Part shown: positions 29,756 through 42,093 of the stretch, in pieces
How the letters are laid out: every line of letters starts with the position of its first letter
How positions within the stretch are numbered: position 1 is the stretch's first letter
NCBI GenBank assembly: GCA_027886175.1
Contig: JAJNNQ010000029.1
Location: forward strand, 6,194,501-6,258,500
Source of the DNA: Phylloscopus collybita
Lineage: Eukaryota > Chordata > Aves > Passeriformes > Phylloscopidae
DNA length: 64,000 bases
Direction of reading: 5' to 3'
Position numbers and translations under genes: made by a program
The notes under the pieces: generated by a model
What the model was told of the DNA's origin: nothing
Database searches by the model: none
Seen by the model: only the letters and a program-made list of their open reading frames with translations

Positions 29756-32700
29756 CTACGCCCCGGCTCATTCCCGTTGGAAGGTGGGAGAGGACATGTT
29801 AGAGCCTTACACAAAAATTTCGTAGTACAGATAGTCAAAAACCCATTATGTATTTAAATTATGTTAGTACATATCAAATTCAAAGGTTTAGTGATGAAGC
29901 TGAAAGGTAATTTATGAAGCTAATTGCAAAAAAATTAATAGGTGCTTCTGGCTCTGTCGAGTCTTGGTCAGACTAGAAACACCTTTTTGGCTATTTAATT
30001 TTATTTTTATATACGTATTATACATTTGATTTTGGAGCAGTTACAGTGAAGAGGAACTGATTTGTTCTGTACCTGTAAACTGTAAAAAGTCATTGGATAC
30101 ATTACTTATCATAGATTTTAGCATTAAATTCCTTGCTGCTAGGAAGCTCACTTCTGTCATGTTTAAACTGATTCCCATGTGTTCTTTATGGTGTGATATA
30201 CAATTTTCATTCTCTGTCATTTCTACTACAGCTATCTTTCTAATTTTCTACTTTACCTCAGTTTTATAGGGGTTTTCAATAAAAGACTCAACTTTTCTGT
30301 GAATTCTGAGAGAGGGGGTATGTAAAGTTAGTTTGCAACATAAAAATAAATGCCAGCATTTTCTTTGGGCTTGCCGTTGTATTTAGTTGATTCAAAGCCT
30401 CCTAAGGAGGATATGGTTGTGAGTCAGAATGGTGTATTGATCAGAATCAAGTATGCGGAGGGTAACAGCAGCAGGGAAAAAGTCATTTTGCAATCAAGAG
30501 CATTGCTGTTTTCAAACCCAGACAAGATCTCTTGATGACTGGCAGCTGCCCAGGGATCTAAGTGAAACCAATAGGTTCATTTCCTGTTGTATTAGTGTCC
30601 ACTAAGTGTTGTAAGTGAGCTAACAGGGCTTACGAACACTCACACCACTGATTAGGGAAAATTAGTGGCCTACCTTATGGAGCTCAGGCAGAGGCAGCAG
30701 GGCAAAAAAGATATCGCGCATAGTTCAAAGCACAGCTGAAGGGGGATCAAGAGAACTTCACCTTGTAGGGCTGTCTGGACCACTGTTTTGAATACTTACG
30801 ATCATGAATGCACACATGTCAATCTGAAATACTAATTCGTTGGGACATTGTTTTGTTTTGTTTTTTAATTAGTTATTCCTTTTATGGAAGTTATGCAGTT
30901 TAGTGCTGTGTGTCTTTTCTTGTAAAACACAAATACAGGAACAGAAGAGCTGTGGTGCTTTAGCCTTTATTCTGTATTTACAATAGCTGTTCATCTTCCA
31001 AGGTATTAATTGCATTCTCAAAATAAACCTTGCCATTTAGTAACAAACTGGGATTTTTTTTATAGTTCTATACATCTATTGAATGAGCAAAGAACATTTG
31101 GAGGACACAGAAAATCTTCCCTATTTAAAGGATACAGAAATCTGCCCTGTCTAATCACTGAATTTACCTTCTCTTGTAACAAACAGACAAACAAACTAAA
31201 TTGGGTGATAAAGTATTCAGAATTTCATTTCTTCTGGCTGATGGCACTATGCACACTCTTACCTGCATGCGTACTGACGCCAAGCCTATTATACTACACA
31301 GAGCAAGGAGGTAACAAATCATTCTGTATGAAAAGCAGAAGCTTTCTTTTCATAAATTCAAAGCTGCAAGCTCTTGCTTTCTTATGGAAAGAACCAAAAT
31401 TCAGACTGGGCTGTGAGTAATTGGGAGTGCACCAAAAGCTGCTGTGGACAGTTGATTGGTTTAAAAGAAGATTGGCACTGGGGGAAAAAACAACTCCTGA
31501 CAAACCAGTTCTTGGCCAATGCTTAATGACTGGAAAAGATGTGCAAACCATAAATAGCACCCTTTATCTTGTAACAGTTGATAAGCTTCAGCAACAGACA
31601 GCACACTAAACTGTGCTTGTTTCCTTTTTCTGTATTATTTCAAAGAGTTTGTTGTCAATCTAAGTTCTGGTCAGTCCAATTTTGGTCAGACTATGTTTTT
31701 CATAATGCATAATTACAGCAATAACACATCAGAAAACACAATCCAAGTTCTTTAATCAGCCTAATTTTTATTTTTTAACCATGCGTTCCTGGGTACCACT
31801 TCTCTCTTGCCACACTAGGCAAATGCAGCTTTTTTTTACCCTTACTGTTCAAATTTCCAATATTCCAAGTGCAGAACCATGAAATGGTTACTAATTTACT
31901 GCATTGCTGGTGAACTTTTTTTTTTTTTTTTTTGCTAGTGTCATTTTTTTCTAGCCCCTCTAAAAGTTTTTATCTATGTTTTTTTCAACTATTCATTGTA
32001 CCCGGAATCATTCATGGTCATTCATTGAAACAATTCACAACTTTTTTCAAGTTCTCCATCAGTCAGTGGCATTTACTGGGTATTTAATTTTTATGAAAAA
32101 ATTGTATCTTACTATTTCTCTATGATAATATCCTTTCCCTGCACCCCATACCTTTCTGATACTCTAGCTGAGAGTAAACCAAGTCCCCACCATTTTCTCT
32201 TAAGAATCTGACACTGTGAAAAAAAGAACTAGCAGAAAAGCTTTTATTTCTGTGAACTCTCCCCACATTTTTATTTTATATTCTATCGAAAATTCATCTT
32301 TCTGCTATAAGGCACTATAGGCATATGGCATACCTACAGCCCTTCTAAAGGCTTTTCATGCTGGGATGGTGTAGGGGTAGGTTGAAATAGGATGGAAGGA
32401 ATGAAGACGAAGAGCAAAGCCTCCCTTTTGAACCCATTGGACCAAAAGTTGGGAGAGACAAGCAGCCTCCAAGACAGGGCTAGCAAAGTTTTGGAGGAAG
32501 AGAGGTGCCATGTTCTGGTGGACCCCTAGTAAAGTTGGGTGTGGGGAAATGTAAGCAACACTATGTACAGAGGGTGGTAGCTGTAGTTTGGTTTCCATCT
32601 TGCCCAGGCAGCCCCAGTGCTGCTGGGGATAGGGCTGGGGTGCTGGGCAAGGAGCTGAGGGATGGGGAGGTGTAGGAGAGGGACCAATGTTTGAGGCCTG

Positions 32701-34964
32701 CTGGGATAATTGTTGCTGGGAGAAATTCAGGGGAGGAGACTGTCAGCAGTGGGGAATTGGGATCAAAAGACTGCATAAATCTCTTGTGGATGAGAATAAG
32801 CCCCAGAATTTCTAAATAAATAATTTACAGCCCCATCACTAAGTATTTTTGGGGATCTGGACTTCTCCAAGATGGTCCAGAGACAAGTGAAGGAAAAAAC
32901 CATGAGTAGGGAAGGGGTTTGTGGGGTGACACCAAGTCATGGTCATGGTCATCAGCTGGTCATGGCTGATTCCACCTGGGGTGTATCTGCTGCTTTAATG
33001 GTGAACTTCTCACCTCCCTCACCTCCCTGCAGCAAGCTGCTCTGCAGTGGATTCAAAGCACCTGAGGGGAAGGAATTGCACACTCTGGCTCTGCAGCCTT
33101 TCTCCAGCCAGGGCAAAGGATTTTACCTGGGGCTTGTTTACTGGAAAAGAAGGTAAATGTGGATTGGCTTGGAAAAGAACATTGTTTTTCTGCCAGCAGG
33201 GAAGACTTTTCCATATACAAAAGAAATGGAGATACATTAGCACACTTGAGCAGCACTGAAGATGCGACATCGAAAAGGTAAGCCAAGACTCTTCACTTGA
33301 TTGAAGATATTTGGGTGGAATCTTGCGTTTGTGTTGAACCAAATACAGCAAAGGTGGAACGCTGTTGGTTGTTCTGAGTTTTTCTTAATACCTTCAGGAA
33401 AGAAGGCAGTGAAAGATCAAATAGCCAAGCAAATGTTTATCTGTGTGTTTGATAAGTTCCTGAGAAATGGTTTTATCCAACTAGGCAATGGCTACTAACT
33501 GGACTAAAGTACGTGCTTTTGGCAGGGATTTCAGCATTCTCATTTGAGACAGCTTGCTTGCAATTGTTCTAATGAAAACAAGCTGTGTGTAAGTACCATC
33601 AGAGATCCTCTCTGTTCCCAGGAAAGCATCTTACTTGTAAGGAATTTCACCTTCCTGTTCAGGAGCATAATATCCAGAAAAGACTGAAAACACCCAGCGC
33701 ATGTATGTTGACTATTAACCCTTGATCAGTCAAGCTGGAGACTTTGAAACCTGCAGAAACAGAGGAGATATTTGCCCAGATGAAGGCTCTGCCTTTTTTA
33801 GCATGATGTAACTATAGTATGACATTACAAGCTCCTCCTTTGATGTAATACAGACCCATGTCACAAAGTGCTGAACATTGTACGGCATTTAACTCCAAAA
33901 AATAAAAAATTCCTTTGGTAATCCTTTGAAATCTGGCAAATAATACAGAAAAACACAGGTATTGTTCAAAATCATTGTAGCTTTTCTAGGTCTGCTATCA
34001 TAGAAATTTTTGAAAGTGGGTTTTATATTCATGTGAGTTGTTACTCTCATGTGTAGTGACAGAATAGTGTTCTGCCATGTTGCTTTAAATGTTCCACAAT
34101 ATGTACTATAGTAGTTTCTTCCCCACTACACTGCTTTTAAAAGTCAAAGACCTATAATAGTAATTTCCCATGCTTTCACCCAAAGCCTGAAAATATGCCT
34201 CGAGCAAGTCATTCAATCAAAAGGAAAACTTTTCCAGCTATTTGACTGTCTGTCTAGCTCCTTGGGAGGTAGCTTGCTGCTACGCCAATGTGAAGAAATT
34301 CATATTACAAAAGCAAAATGAAAGAAAACAGAAATTAAATAATAAGAGTAGCTTCAGCTTTGAGTAATTGTCTGAGTATCCCACAGAAATCAATTCTTCC
34401 CTTCTAGAAGAACAGCTTTAATTTGATCTTACTTTCACTGATTTATTTTCTGCTAGTTTAGAGCTTTCACTAATTTATTTTCTGCTTCAGTTTTGAGCTT
34501 TTTAAAGGAAGTGTTTCTTTTTTCCAGTGTCCCTCATTGGAGATTTGAAGGAGCTCTCTAACATCTGTAACTCTTCTACTCTTTTTCCTTCCTCGATATT
34601 TATTTGTCTTTGGGTTGCACATAAGCAAAATATCCCGTCCAGGAATCTGTGTGGTAAGTGTGTTGATTTGGGCTGCTGGACTATTCTGCATGAATGGGTA
34701 AATTAGGACTAACCTTTTTAGATGAAACTAGTTAAAAATGCTTAAAAATCTCAATCTGCTGGGTGTTGGCAGCTTAGGAGGCCACAGTGGGTAGTATCTT
34801 GTTATAATGACAGAAGGAGCTTTTTTTTGTCATTTCTGCTAGCTTTGCAATGAATGTCATTTTGTGCAATCAATATGTGCTTGATTTCCTGCTGTGGGTG
34901 GAGGGAGGTTGTCTCATAAGTACCAATTCAGGCATCCAGTGGGAAATTCATTGGGAAAAAAACC

Positions 34965-35001
34965 ACAACAAAACCACCCAACCAAACCAAAAAAACTGTC
35001 T
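34965..35001. repeat. A/C-rich low-complexity tract
   Basis: About 37 bases of A and C (CCAACCAAACC type), the complement of the T/G tracts seen elsewhere in the window. It is the only such tract with A/C on the + strand. Confidence 0.75.
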
Positions 35002-35439
35002 GGAAAAAAGCCTTTCTCTTTAGACCTACTTGCTCCACCAAGGGGAGGATGACACACTGACAGCCACTGTAGGTCTCCTCTGTTATACATGTATGCCAGT
35101 CTTTGCTAAAATCTAGTTAATTTTCAGCCAATTCTCTTGTATTTGTCCCAGAAAATGACCTCATTTATTTAGTGTAGGTCCCTATCTCCATATATTGCTC
35201 CCTAGTGTCTATTCATTACTTCAATAAAACCTAGGAGGAAACATAATCCTTATGCTGATATTTATCTTAAAGCCTTCTCACCTCCTGCCAGCTCCTTGTC
35301 AAAGCTGAGTTGCTTAAGACTTGACCTGTTGGATTTTGCTTAACTCTGAGAATAGAGATACCAAATGTTTTCTGGACAACATGTTTCAGTGCATAGATAT
35401 TCACATTATGGCTTCTCTGTTTTCTAGGGAGGATTTCTT

Positions 35440-35588
35440 GCTTGGTTTTTTGTTTTTGTTTTGGGGTGTTTTTTTGGTATGTATGTGGGGTTTTTTGTTG
35501 TGGTTTTTGTTTGGTTGGTTGGTTGGGGTTTTTTTTTTTGGGTTGGTTTTTTTGGGGGGGTTTTGTTCTTTTTTTTTTTTTTTTTTGT
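35440..35588. repeat. T/G-rich low-complexity tract
   Basis: Runs of T up to 18 and G up to 7 on the + strand. Overlapping open frames here on both strands (Phe/Gly/Trp on +, Lys/Pro/Gln on -) are composition artefacts. Confidence 0.88.
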
Positions 35589-38500
35589 AATGCTATTGGA
35601 ATAAGGATGCTGCCTCTTTTCAATTTGCTGTGCAGACCAGAGAGATATGCCTTGTCATGTCCAGCAGAAATAGTTTGATGGGAAAAATTACTTGTGGACC
35701 ATTCTTTCTCCTGAGTAGGGAAAAAAAATGGTAATTTTAAGTCTTCCATGGCTATGACTCAGTCTTGAGTGGGCTGTAAAATCATGTCATGTTTTTTTCG
35801 CCTTTCATTATATGAAAAAGGATTTTTTTATTTAAAAATGCCATTGTGGTTTCCATCCTTGAGAACTGTTTAAACTCCTCTGTTTGTAAATCATTCCCTC
35901 CCATGTAGCAACTGAGATGACTTTACCTTGTCTTGAAACATAGAACTTGCATGCAGCATTGACTTTATGGAGAAGGACTTATTCTCGGGTGAACTGCAAA
36001 AGCACTAGAAAGCTCTTATTGTGCTCAAGTTGTCCTAAAAGGTCTTTGTACAACTTGAGCAGTCACAGGAACATTGACATGAATTTGGGACACTGGAATG
36101 CGCTTGGCTAGTGATAATAATGCAAAGTGTGGATTCAAAAGGATAGCAGTCTTTTCATGGTCATCTTCCTCTAGGCCTGCTTAATGGAGAAGGCCTGGGA
36201 GTACTCAGCTCTCTTGGTGCTGTCAGATACACACATGTGTCCAAGACACAGTATGATGGACCAGAGGGGATCCTAAGAGAGCTTCTTTTCTGCTTCTAAT
36301 TCAGCTGTTTGCAGCTTCAACTGTTGTAAAATCCATTGTGTTCTCATCCAATTAGACACCATGTACTCTACAATGGCATTGAGATGTACAGATTATGTTA
36401 GTTGTGAAGTGTAAGTTAAAGCTCTTGTGACGCAGAAACGTTGTTTTTCCAGTGCAATAAGCATAGAACAAAAACTATGTGAGGATATTGGTGGTAATGT
36501 TAAATGTGGCCTACCAGATAAAACACAGTGAATAATGTGGCTTGCACACACAGGTAAACAAATTGCTCCAGGAGATTCAAAGTTCACTGGAGTGCAAACA
36601 GAAATCAGGAGCGACCTCTTCTGTATTCTCAAGACATAGTAAATACATTATTTTTGGAAATGCTCACCTTTTGCTGGGTCAGGTATTTTAATACACTATA
36701 GTTTCCCTCTTTGGGAAAATCTCCAGGTCTCAACTTGTCTTTCAAACAGGATCTCATTTTGTTATCCTTGAAAATTTTAAGTGTGTTTGAAATTTCAATC
36801 TTTGTTTAAGAAAATAGTTGTAAAATTCATGGGTTTAGGAGCTGGCAAATTCATCTCCAAGTTCCAAGGCAGAAAGTTTAAAAATTTTTAGAGAGATGAG
36901 CCTGACCTGGATATCAATTGTATATAATTCTGTTGTTGCTTTGTGAAGAGCAAGTACATTGTGCTGAATGGAGAACTTGGCTACTTCAGTAGCTGTTGAA
37001 GACTTTTCTTCTAGTTCAGGATTTCTTATGTGCTCTCTGTGTCCTTTTATTTGTTGGTTTCTGCACTGTTGTGTGCTAATTCTTATATAACAAGTACAGC
37101 TTGTCTGTTCCTCCTTTCAGGTGAGTAGGGACAAAAAGTCGGACATCCATCCACCTTGAGGAGAAAGGAGAAAGAGTGATAATTCAAAGAAGTTATTCTG
37201 AACTAGGTATATTTTGCACTCCTAGGAGCTCATGAATAACATAGATCTTATGGGCAGGTACTAACTGTGTGTGTGTGTGTGCGCACGTATGTGCAGAATA
37301 GTCATTTTAGACACTAATGGCTGAAACACTGACTTGGCTGTCTGTAGATGCCACTTGCTCAGTATATGTTACGACATCATAAAAAGAAAAAGCAATAATA
37401 GTGGCTGTCTGAAGGAAAGGAAGCTACCAAATGAGGCTTTCCTTGTTTGCCATTTGTCATGATGATTACCATTCAATTACACAATTTTGGAGCAAGTACC
37501 AGCAGGCTTTCAAAGGAGCCATGGAGCCTATCACATATTACTGCTGTGCCAAATATGATGTTGCTAGTCATATATGTGGGACTGGAAGAAGAAAAATACT
37601 CAGCAATCTGCTGTAACTTAATCCAGATGGTCAAGTTTATGTTTTCTTTAAAATGCAAACTGTCTCGAGTGAATTCATTAGAACCATATTGTAGCTTTCT
37701 TTTCTAGTATAATTTTAGCAGCTAGGTTAAAAAGCCTTGGTCTGCCAAAGTAATCTCAAGTGCCTGATTATTTTATTTTTGAAGGATTTAAACTATTCAA
37801 CTAAACTTTTTCTTCTCCCCTCTCTTTTTCTCATCCAGTTTTTCTTTCCCCTATTATTTTTTAAGTACACCAGTGTACAACACTGAATTATTGGCTTAGG
37901 GTATCTAGAGATAGCTAATACATAGCTAATACATAGACATGTTTTGTCTAGGATTAATCTAGATGTTTGAATAATATGGAGTTGTAATTGTAATGCATTC
38001 AGCCAATGTTGCTGCCTTGTTCCTACCACAGCTGGATCAGTTTATTCATTAAGAAACATTGGTCCTAAATAAGATAGATGTCTTTAGCCATGCTTCCAGT
38101 CTGTTCCTTCCTATACTTCTTTGTTATTTTGGATTTCCTTCTTAACGTATTTCAAAGAGTTGCCAAAAGTACCCCAAATTTGGGCACTTGTTTAATCATA
38201 AAGTAGGCTAAAGCTGAAGCAATTCTGAGAAATTAATTACAATGTTTTTATGTGAATTGATTCTAGTAGAATTGAATCCTTAAAGACACTCTAATAGCTA
38301 CTACTAGTAGAGGAAAAAAATCCCTCCGAGTAAAAGACCCCAAGAAAATACCAAACTACTAGCACCAATGCATGAGTATGCCCGTGTTTTGTTTGTTTGT
38401 TTGTTTTTTAATATATATTAGGCAATTATTAAGCAAAGTCTTTTCTGTTTTCTAAGATATTTCCATCCCTGCAGTGAACTTGAACTTTAATATTCAGAGA

Positions 38501-38788
38501 CTAGTGTTTGCACATGAGTCAGTGAGATGCAATCAACCATAGTAATGTTTGCACAGTGTTTGCTGTATCTGGAACAATGGGCTTACTTATTTTGCTGACA
38601 TGCTGCTTTCAGTATTGAAGTAGTGTCCAGTAGGAATCAGCATTTCATTAGGGTTCACTAGTTGAAACAAGCATACCAAAAAGGCACCTTGTGCTAAACA
38701 CTATAGGATCTGCTTTGGAGTAAATTAAGCAATCTGGCAGAAAGGTGAAGTGGTAGACCAGGTTAAGCACTGGAAGGTGGAGGTCTTT

Positions 38789-38893
38789 TTGTGGTTGGTT
38801 GTTTTATTTTTTTTTTTTTTGGGGGGTTTTTTTTTGGTTTTTTTTTTTTTGGTTTTTTTTGTGGGTTGTTGTTTTTTTTTTTTTTTTTTAATT
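38789..38893. repeat. T-rich, G-containing low-complexity tract
   Basis: Long T runs separated by GG or GGGGGG on the + strand, giving a spurious lysine-rich minus-strand frame. Confidence 0.88.
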
Positions 38894-39574
38894 GGAAAAA
38901 AAAGAAACTGAAGGGGTAGCTTTTTTTATAACACAAGTGAAACAAACACTGATGCTTGCAAGGTGTTTTTATTTGTGAAGTAGCGAAACATTCAAGGGAA
39001 CATGCCAGTGTTGGTCCAAGCGAGTATTGCACAGCAAGGGATTGTGTTATGATGTTCATATCCAGCCTGGCACGTTTTGTCTTGTGTGAGAATGCAGCAA
39101 GAGTCAGAGGTTGAAATCAAGATGCTTAGAAAATTCTCACCTGTTCCAAAATTTTAACAAATGCATTTCAGGTATCATGGGATAGAAGGCTCTGAGATGC
39201 TGCCAGAAGGCCTAGGACCACAAGATAGACACCTGGTACATGTTGCTGGAATCATTATAGTACGACATTCCCAGAAGCATGTGGGTGGGATTCAAATTTC
39301 AGATTCAGAATGGAAAGATGGAGGGGGTTTTGGTAAGCTTTTGAAAATATACAGACATTCAAACTTGCAGAAATGCTGTCATTGACTACAGTAAATCTTG
39401 AATTTTATCACATCTTTCTATGCCATGTTTCTAAAAGCCAGGTTTGCCTGTATCTATTTTATTTTCAATATTTCTTCAGGGGTCTGTTGAAGACCTAATG
39501 GAAATATTCATAATTGCATTTTAGAGTTGTGTGAGAACACATAAGAAACTTTCTTCCTTTGTTGGATTTCTTTT

Positions 39575-39605
39575 TGTTAGTTTATTTGTTTGTTTGTTTG
39601 TTTGT
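39575..39605. repeat. (TTTG)n microsatellite
   Basis: Tandem TTTG units on the + strand. A similar shorter run lies at about 38391-38406. Confidence 0.85.
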
Positions 39606-42057
39606 CAGAAAAGGTAATGCTTTGTGATAATAAATTATGTGAGATGGTTTAAGGCTGCTGGAGCTCTTGTCAGCTCATCTACCTAAACTTTCAGTAGCCC
39701 TTTTTGCTGGGGATGCTAGTATTTCCCAAGTCTCTGGGAAACCTGAATCATAACAAGTTTACTTCCCTCTAGCCACTACTTCTAATCTCAACAAATCATG
39801 ATTTAAACACAGGTTTTGGACAGAATTTCCAAAAATGTCTTTTGGTGAAGGATTTTTCTGACAAAATCCAAGGAGTCTTCCTCTAGGAAAGCTGTTGCTT
39901 TTAGAGAGACTGTTACCAAAAAGAAGCTGAGTAAATCTAGGTTTAGTGCATGCCAGGGGATAGCATGCCCTTAAGTAGCATGACTGTTTTTCCTCAGTTA
40001 ATGGTCTTCAGTTTTCTGCAATTCTGTTGTGAAACAACAGCATTACAAAGACCATGACAGCACAACTAGCGCTTTTAACTTACAACTGTATGCCATACAA
40101 TTTCATCCTTCTGCTTTTTTTCTCTTCTGTCAAGAAAAATAAAAACCCTGAATAGGCAGAATTAGTGCTCCTTTTGTAGCAGCTCACTTGCCTAGCAATT
40201 TTATTCAAAAAACCAGATGATTCAGTATGTGAAAGAGGGCTGGTAGGGACCTCTGTGTGAGATTCTTGGAAGGGTAATCTCATTCCAAAAATCTAGGTGG
40301 CTGGAATTCCCTCCCCCTCCCCTTTAATACAAATCCTTAAGTGTTAAGTCAGGCAGAAAATGAGTCTAGTCCACATTTATTTTACTGAATGGCAGTCAAC
40401 TCCCACCTAATCTTTCAACATATATTTGTTCAATGGATCAACAGATTGTGTAAGCAGCATGACGGATGGGTTTAGAAATGTGTCTGCTTATGTTTGGTTT
40501 GTACTGAACCACTGACCATTTTGTGTGTGAATTCATCATAAATTACATCTCCAGGTTACTCAGTACGAGTGAGGAGGGGAAATCCTTGCTCTCACTGTGT
40601 TGAAAGGCATCTTACACAGCTGTCAGTCTCCAGAATGTAAGCTGAATCACATCAATAAAACTTTAGCTCTGTTTTTCCAAAGCTGAATGAGTATGGCTCT
40701 GCTTTCACAAGTTGCTAATTGCAACTCCACTGCTCTTTTAAGATAACATAAGGCAAAAGGCAAGCACTCTCATTGTGAATTAAATGTGTGATAACTGGGG
40801 AACAAGGATATGATAGGGATCTTGTATGCTATTTTAGGTACAAACCCAAGGCTAAATAATGAAAATACATATTAAATTTTCATTGTTACAACAAATGCAG
40901 AAATGACCTGATGGGTTGTATTTAGTAATATGTGAAAGCCAGCTAGGAGAGTGCCACTCCAAGCATCAACAGGAGTGTGGATACTTTGATGAACTCTTCC
41001 TAATCGGAAAATTGTGTTTAATATAGTAATTTTGTGACTACTCCTACAGCGGAAGATGAAGGAACAGGAGGAAGTTCCAGGATATAGAAACTGCTCTTCC
41101 GCAAATAGGAAGAGCTTGCCTAAAATGGCCAAGGAGTAGGTGACATGAAAATTACCAGAGTCCTGCCAAGGACCCCTTTCCAGAGGCCAGAAAAGCAAAA
41201 CACAACATCTTCCACTTTTGGTGATTGCGTTGGCTTTGAGCCACTGCCTACCCAGAGAGCATAGGCACGTGGCACAAAGGTTCCTTATCTCTATGCATCC
41301 CTTCACAGGGTTGGGTAAGGGATTAAAAAGAGAGAAAATACGAATAAATGGTCACCCTTATTCTTGCCACCCATTCTCACTTCCATCTAAAAGTTATGGC
41401 TTTGAAAATAATTTTGAACATGAAAGAGGCTTGTCTTATCCTATCCACGTTTCTAGAGGCAGTGAGCCCCAGATGTGACTCCTTGCAGCCTGCCTCAACC
41501 TTGGGTTAAACAGATTTGAGCTAGAACTTGATGGCTTTGGAAAAGAAAGACAATGGGAAGAGAGCCAGAGAAGAAGACAGAGGACTAGGTTTCTCTATTC
41601 AGGCAGTGGGGAGAAACTGAAGGAGAGTGATGTTGGCCGCTTTGCTCTTTTAGATGGTTATGTTCTCATGAAGGCAAATTTTTGATTCATGTGGGTTTTT
41701 TGTGGGATTTTTGTTATCCTTTTTTATTAGTCTCTTGTGCATTGAAACATTTTAGTCTCTTGTGTGTTAAGAATTTTTAGGATTGGTAGAAAATGATTGG
41801 GTTTTTTTGTTGTTTGAAAGGCTAGAAATGGAAAGCATGCTCTGAATGTTTTTTTAAAGAAAGCCCAGGAAAATAGCTATTTTTGGCAAACAAAGTGCAC
41901 ATAATTCTGTTTTTGTTATGTTTTAATTTAATTTTTTTCTTATTTTGTGGTGAAGAATAAATTTGTAATTTCACTACGGAATAATGTTTCCAACTTTCAG
42001 TTCAGCAGAAAAATAATTTCTTCCTGATCATCTCTAATAAGATCTGAAGAACCTGAT

Positions 42058-42061
<4 letters not shown>

Positions 42062-42091
<30 letters not shown>
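42062..42091. repeat. A30 homopolymer
   Basis: Thirty consecutive A. I looked for a retroposed transcript upstream (AATAAA lies about 100 bases before, near 41958) but recognise no gene-derived sequence, so it is recorded only as a homopolymer. Confidence 0.9.

Positions 42092-42093
<2 letters not shown>

Noticed and set aside
31010..31420. 136-codon plus-strand open frame
   Set aside because: No motif or homology recognised, no clear promoter or polyadenylation signal, typical chance frame over 40 kb of AT-rich DNA.
35267..35749. 160-codon minus-strand open frame
   Set aside because: Its middle is the complement of a T/G low-complexity tract (Lys/Pro/Gln-rich), so it is not a protein.
40872..41306. 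144-codon minus-strand open frame
   Set aside because: No recognisable domain; I considered an unannotated exon or an old transposon and could support neither.
42062..42091. Processed pseudogene ending in the A30 run
   Set aside because: No coding or known transcript sequence is recognised upstream.
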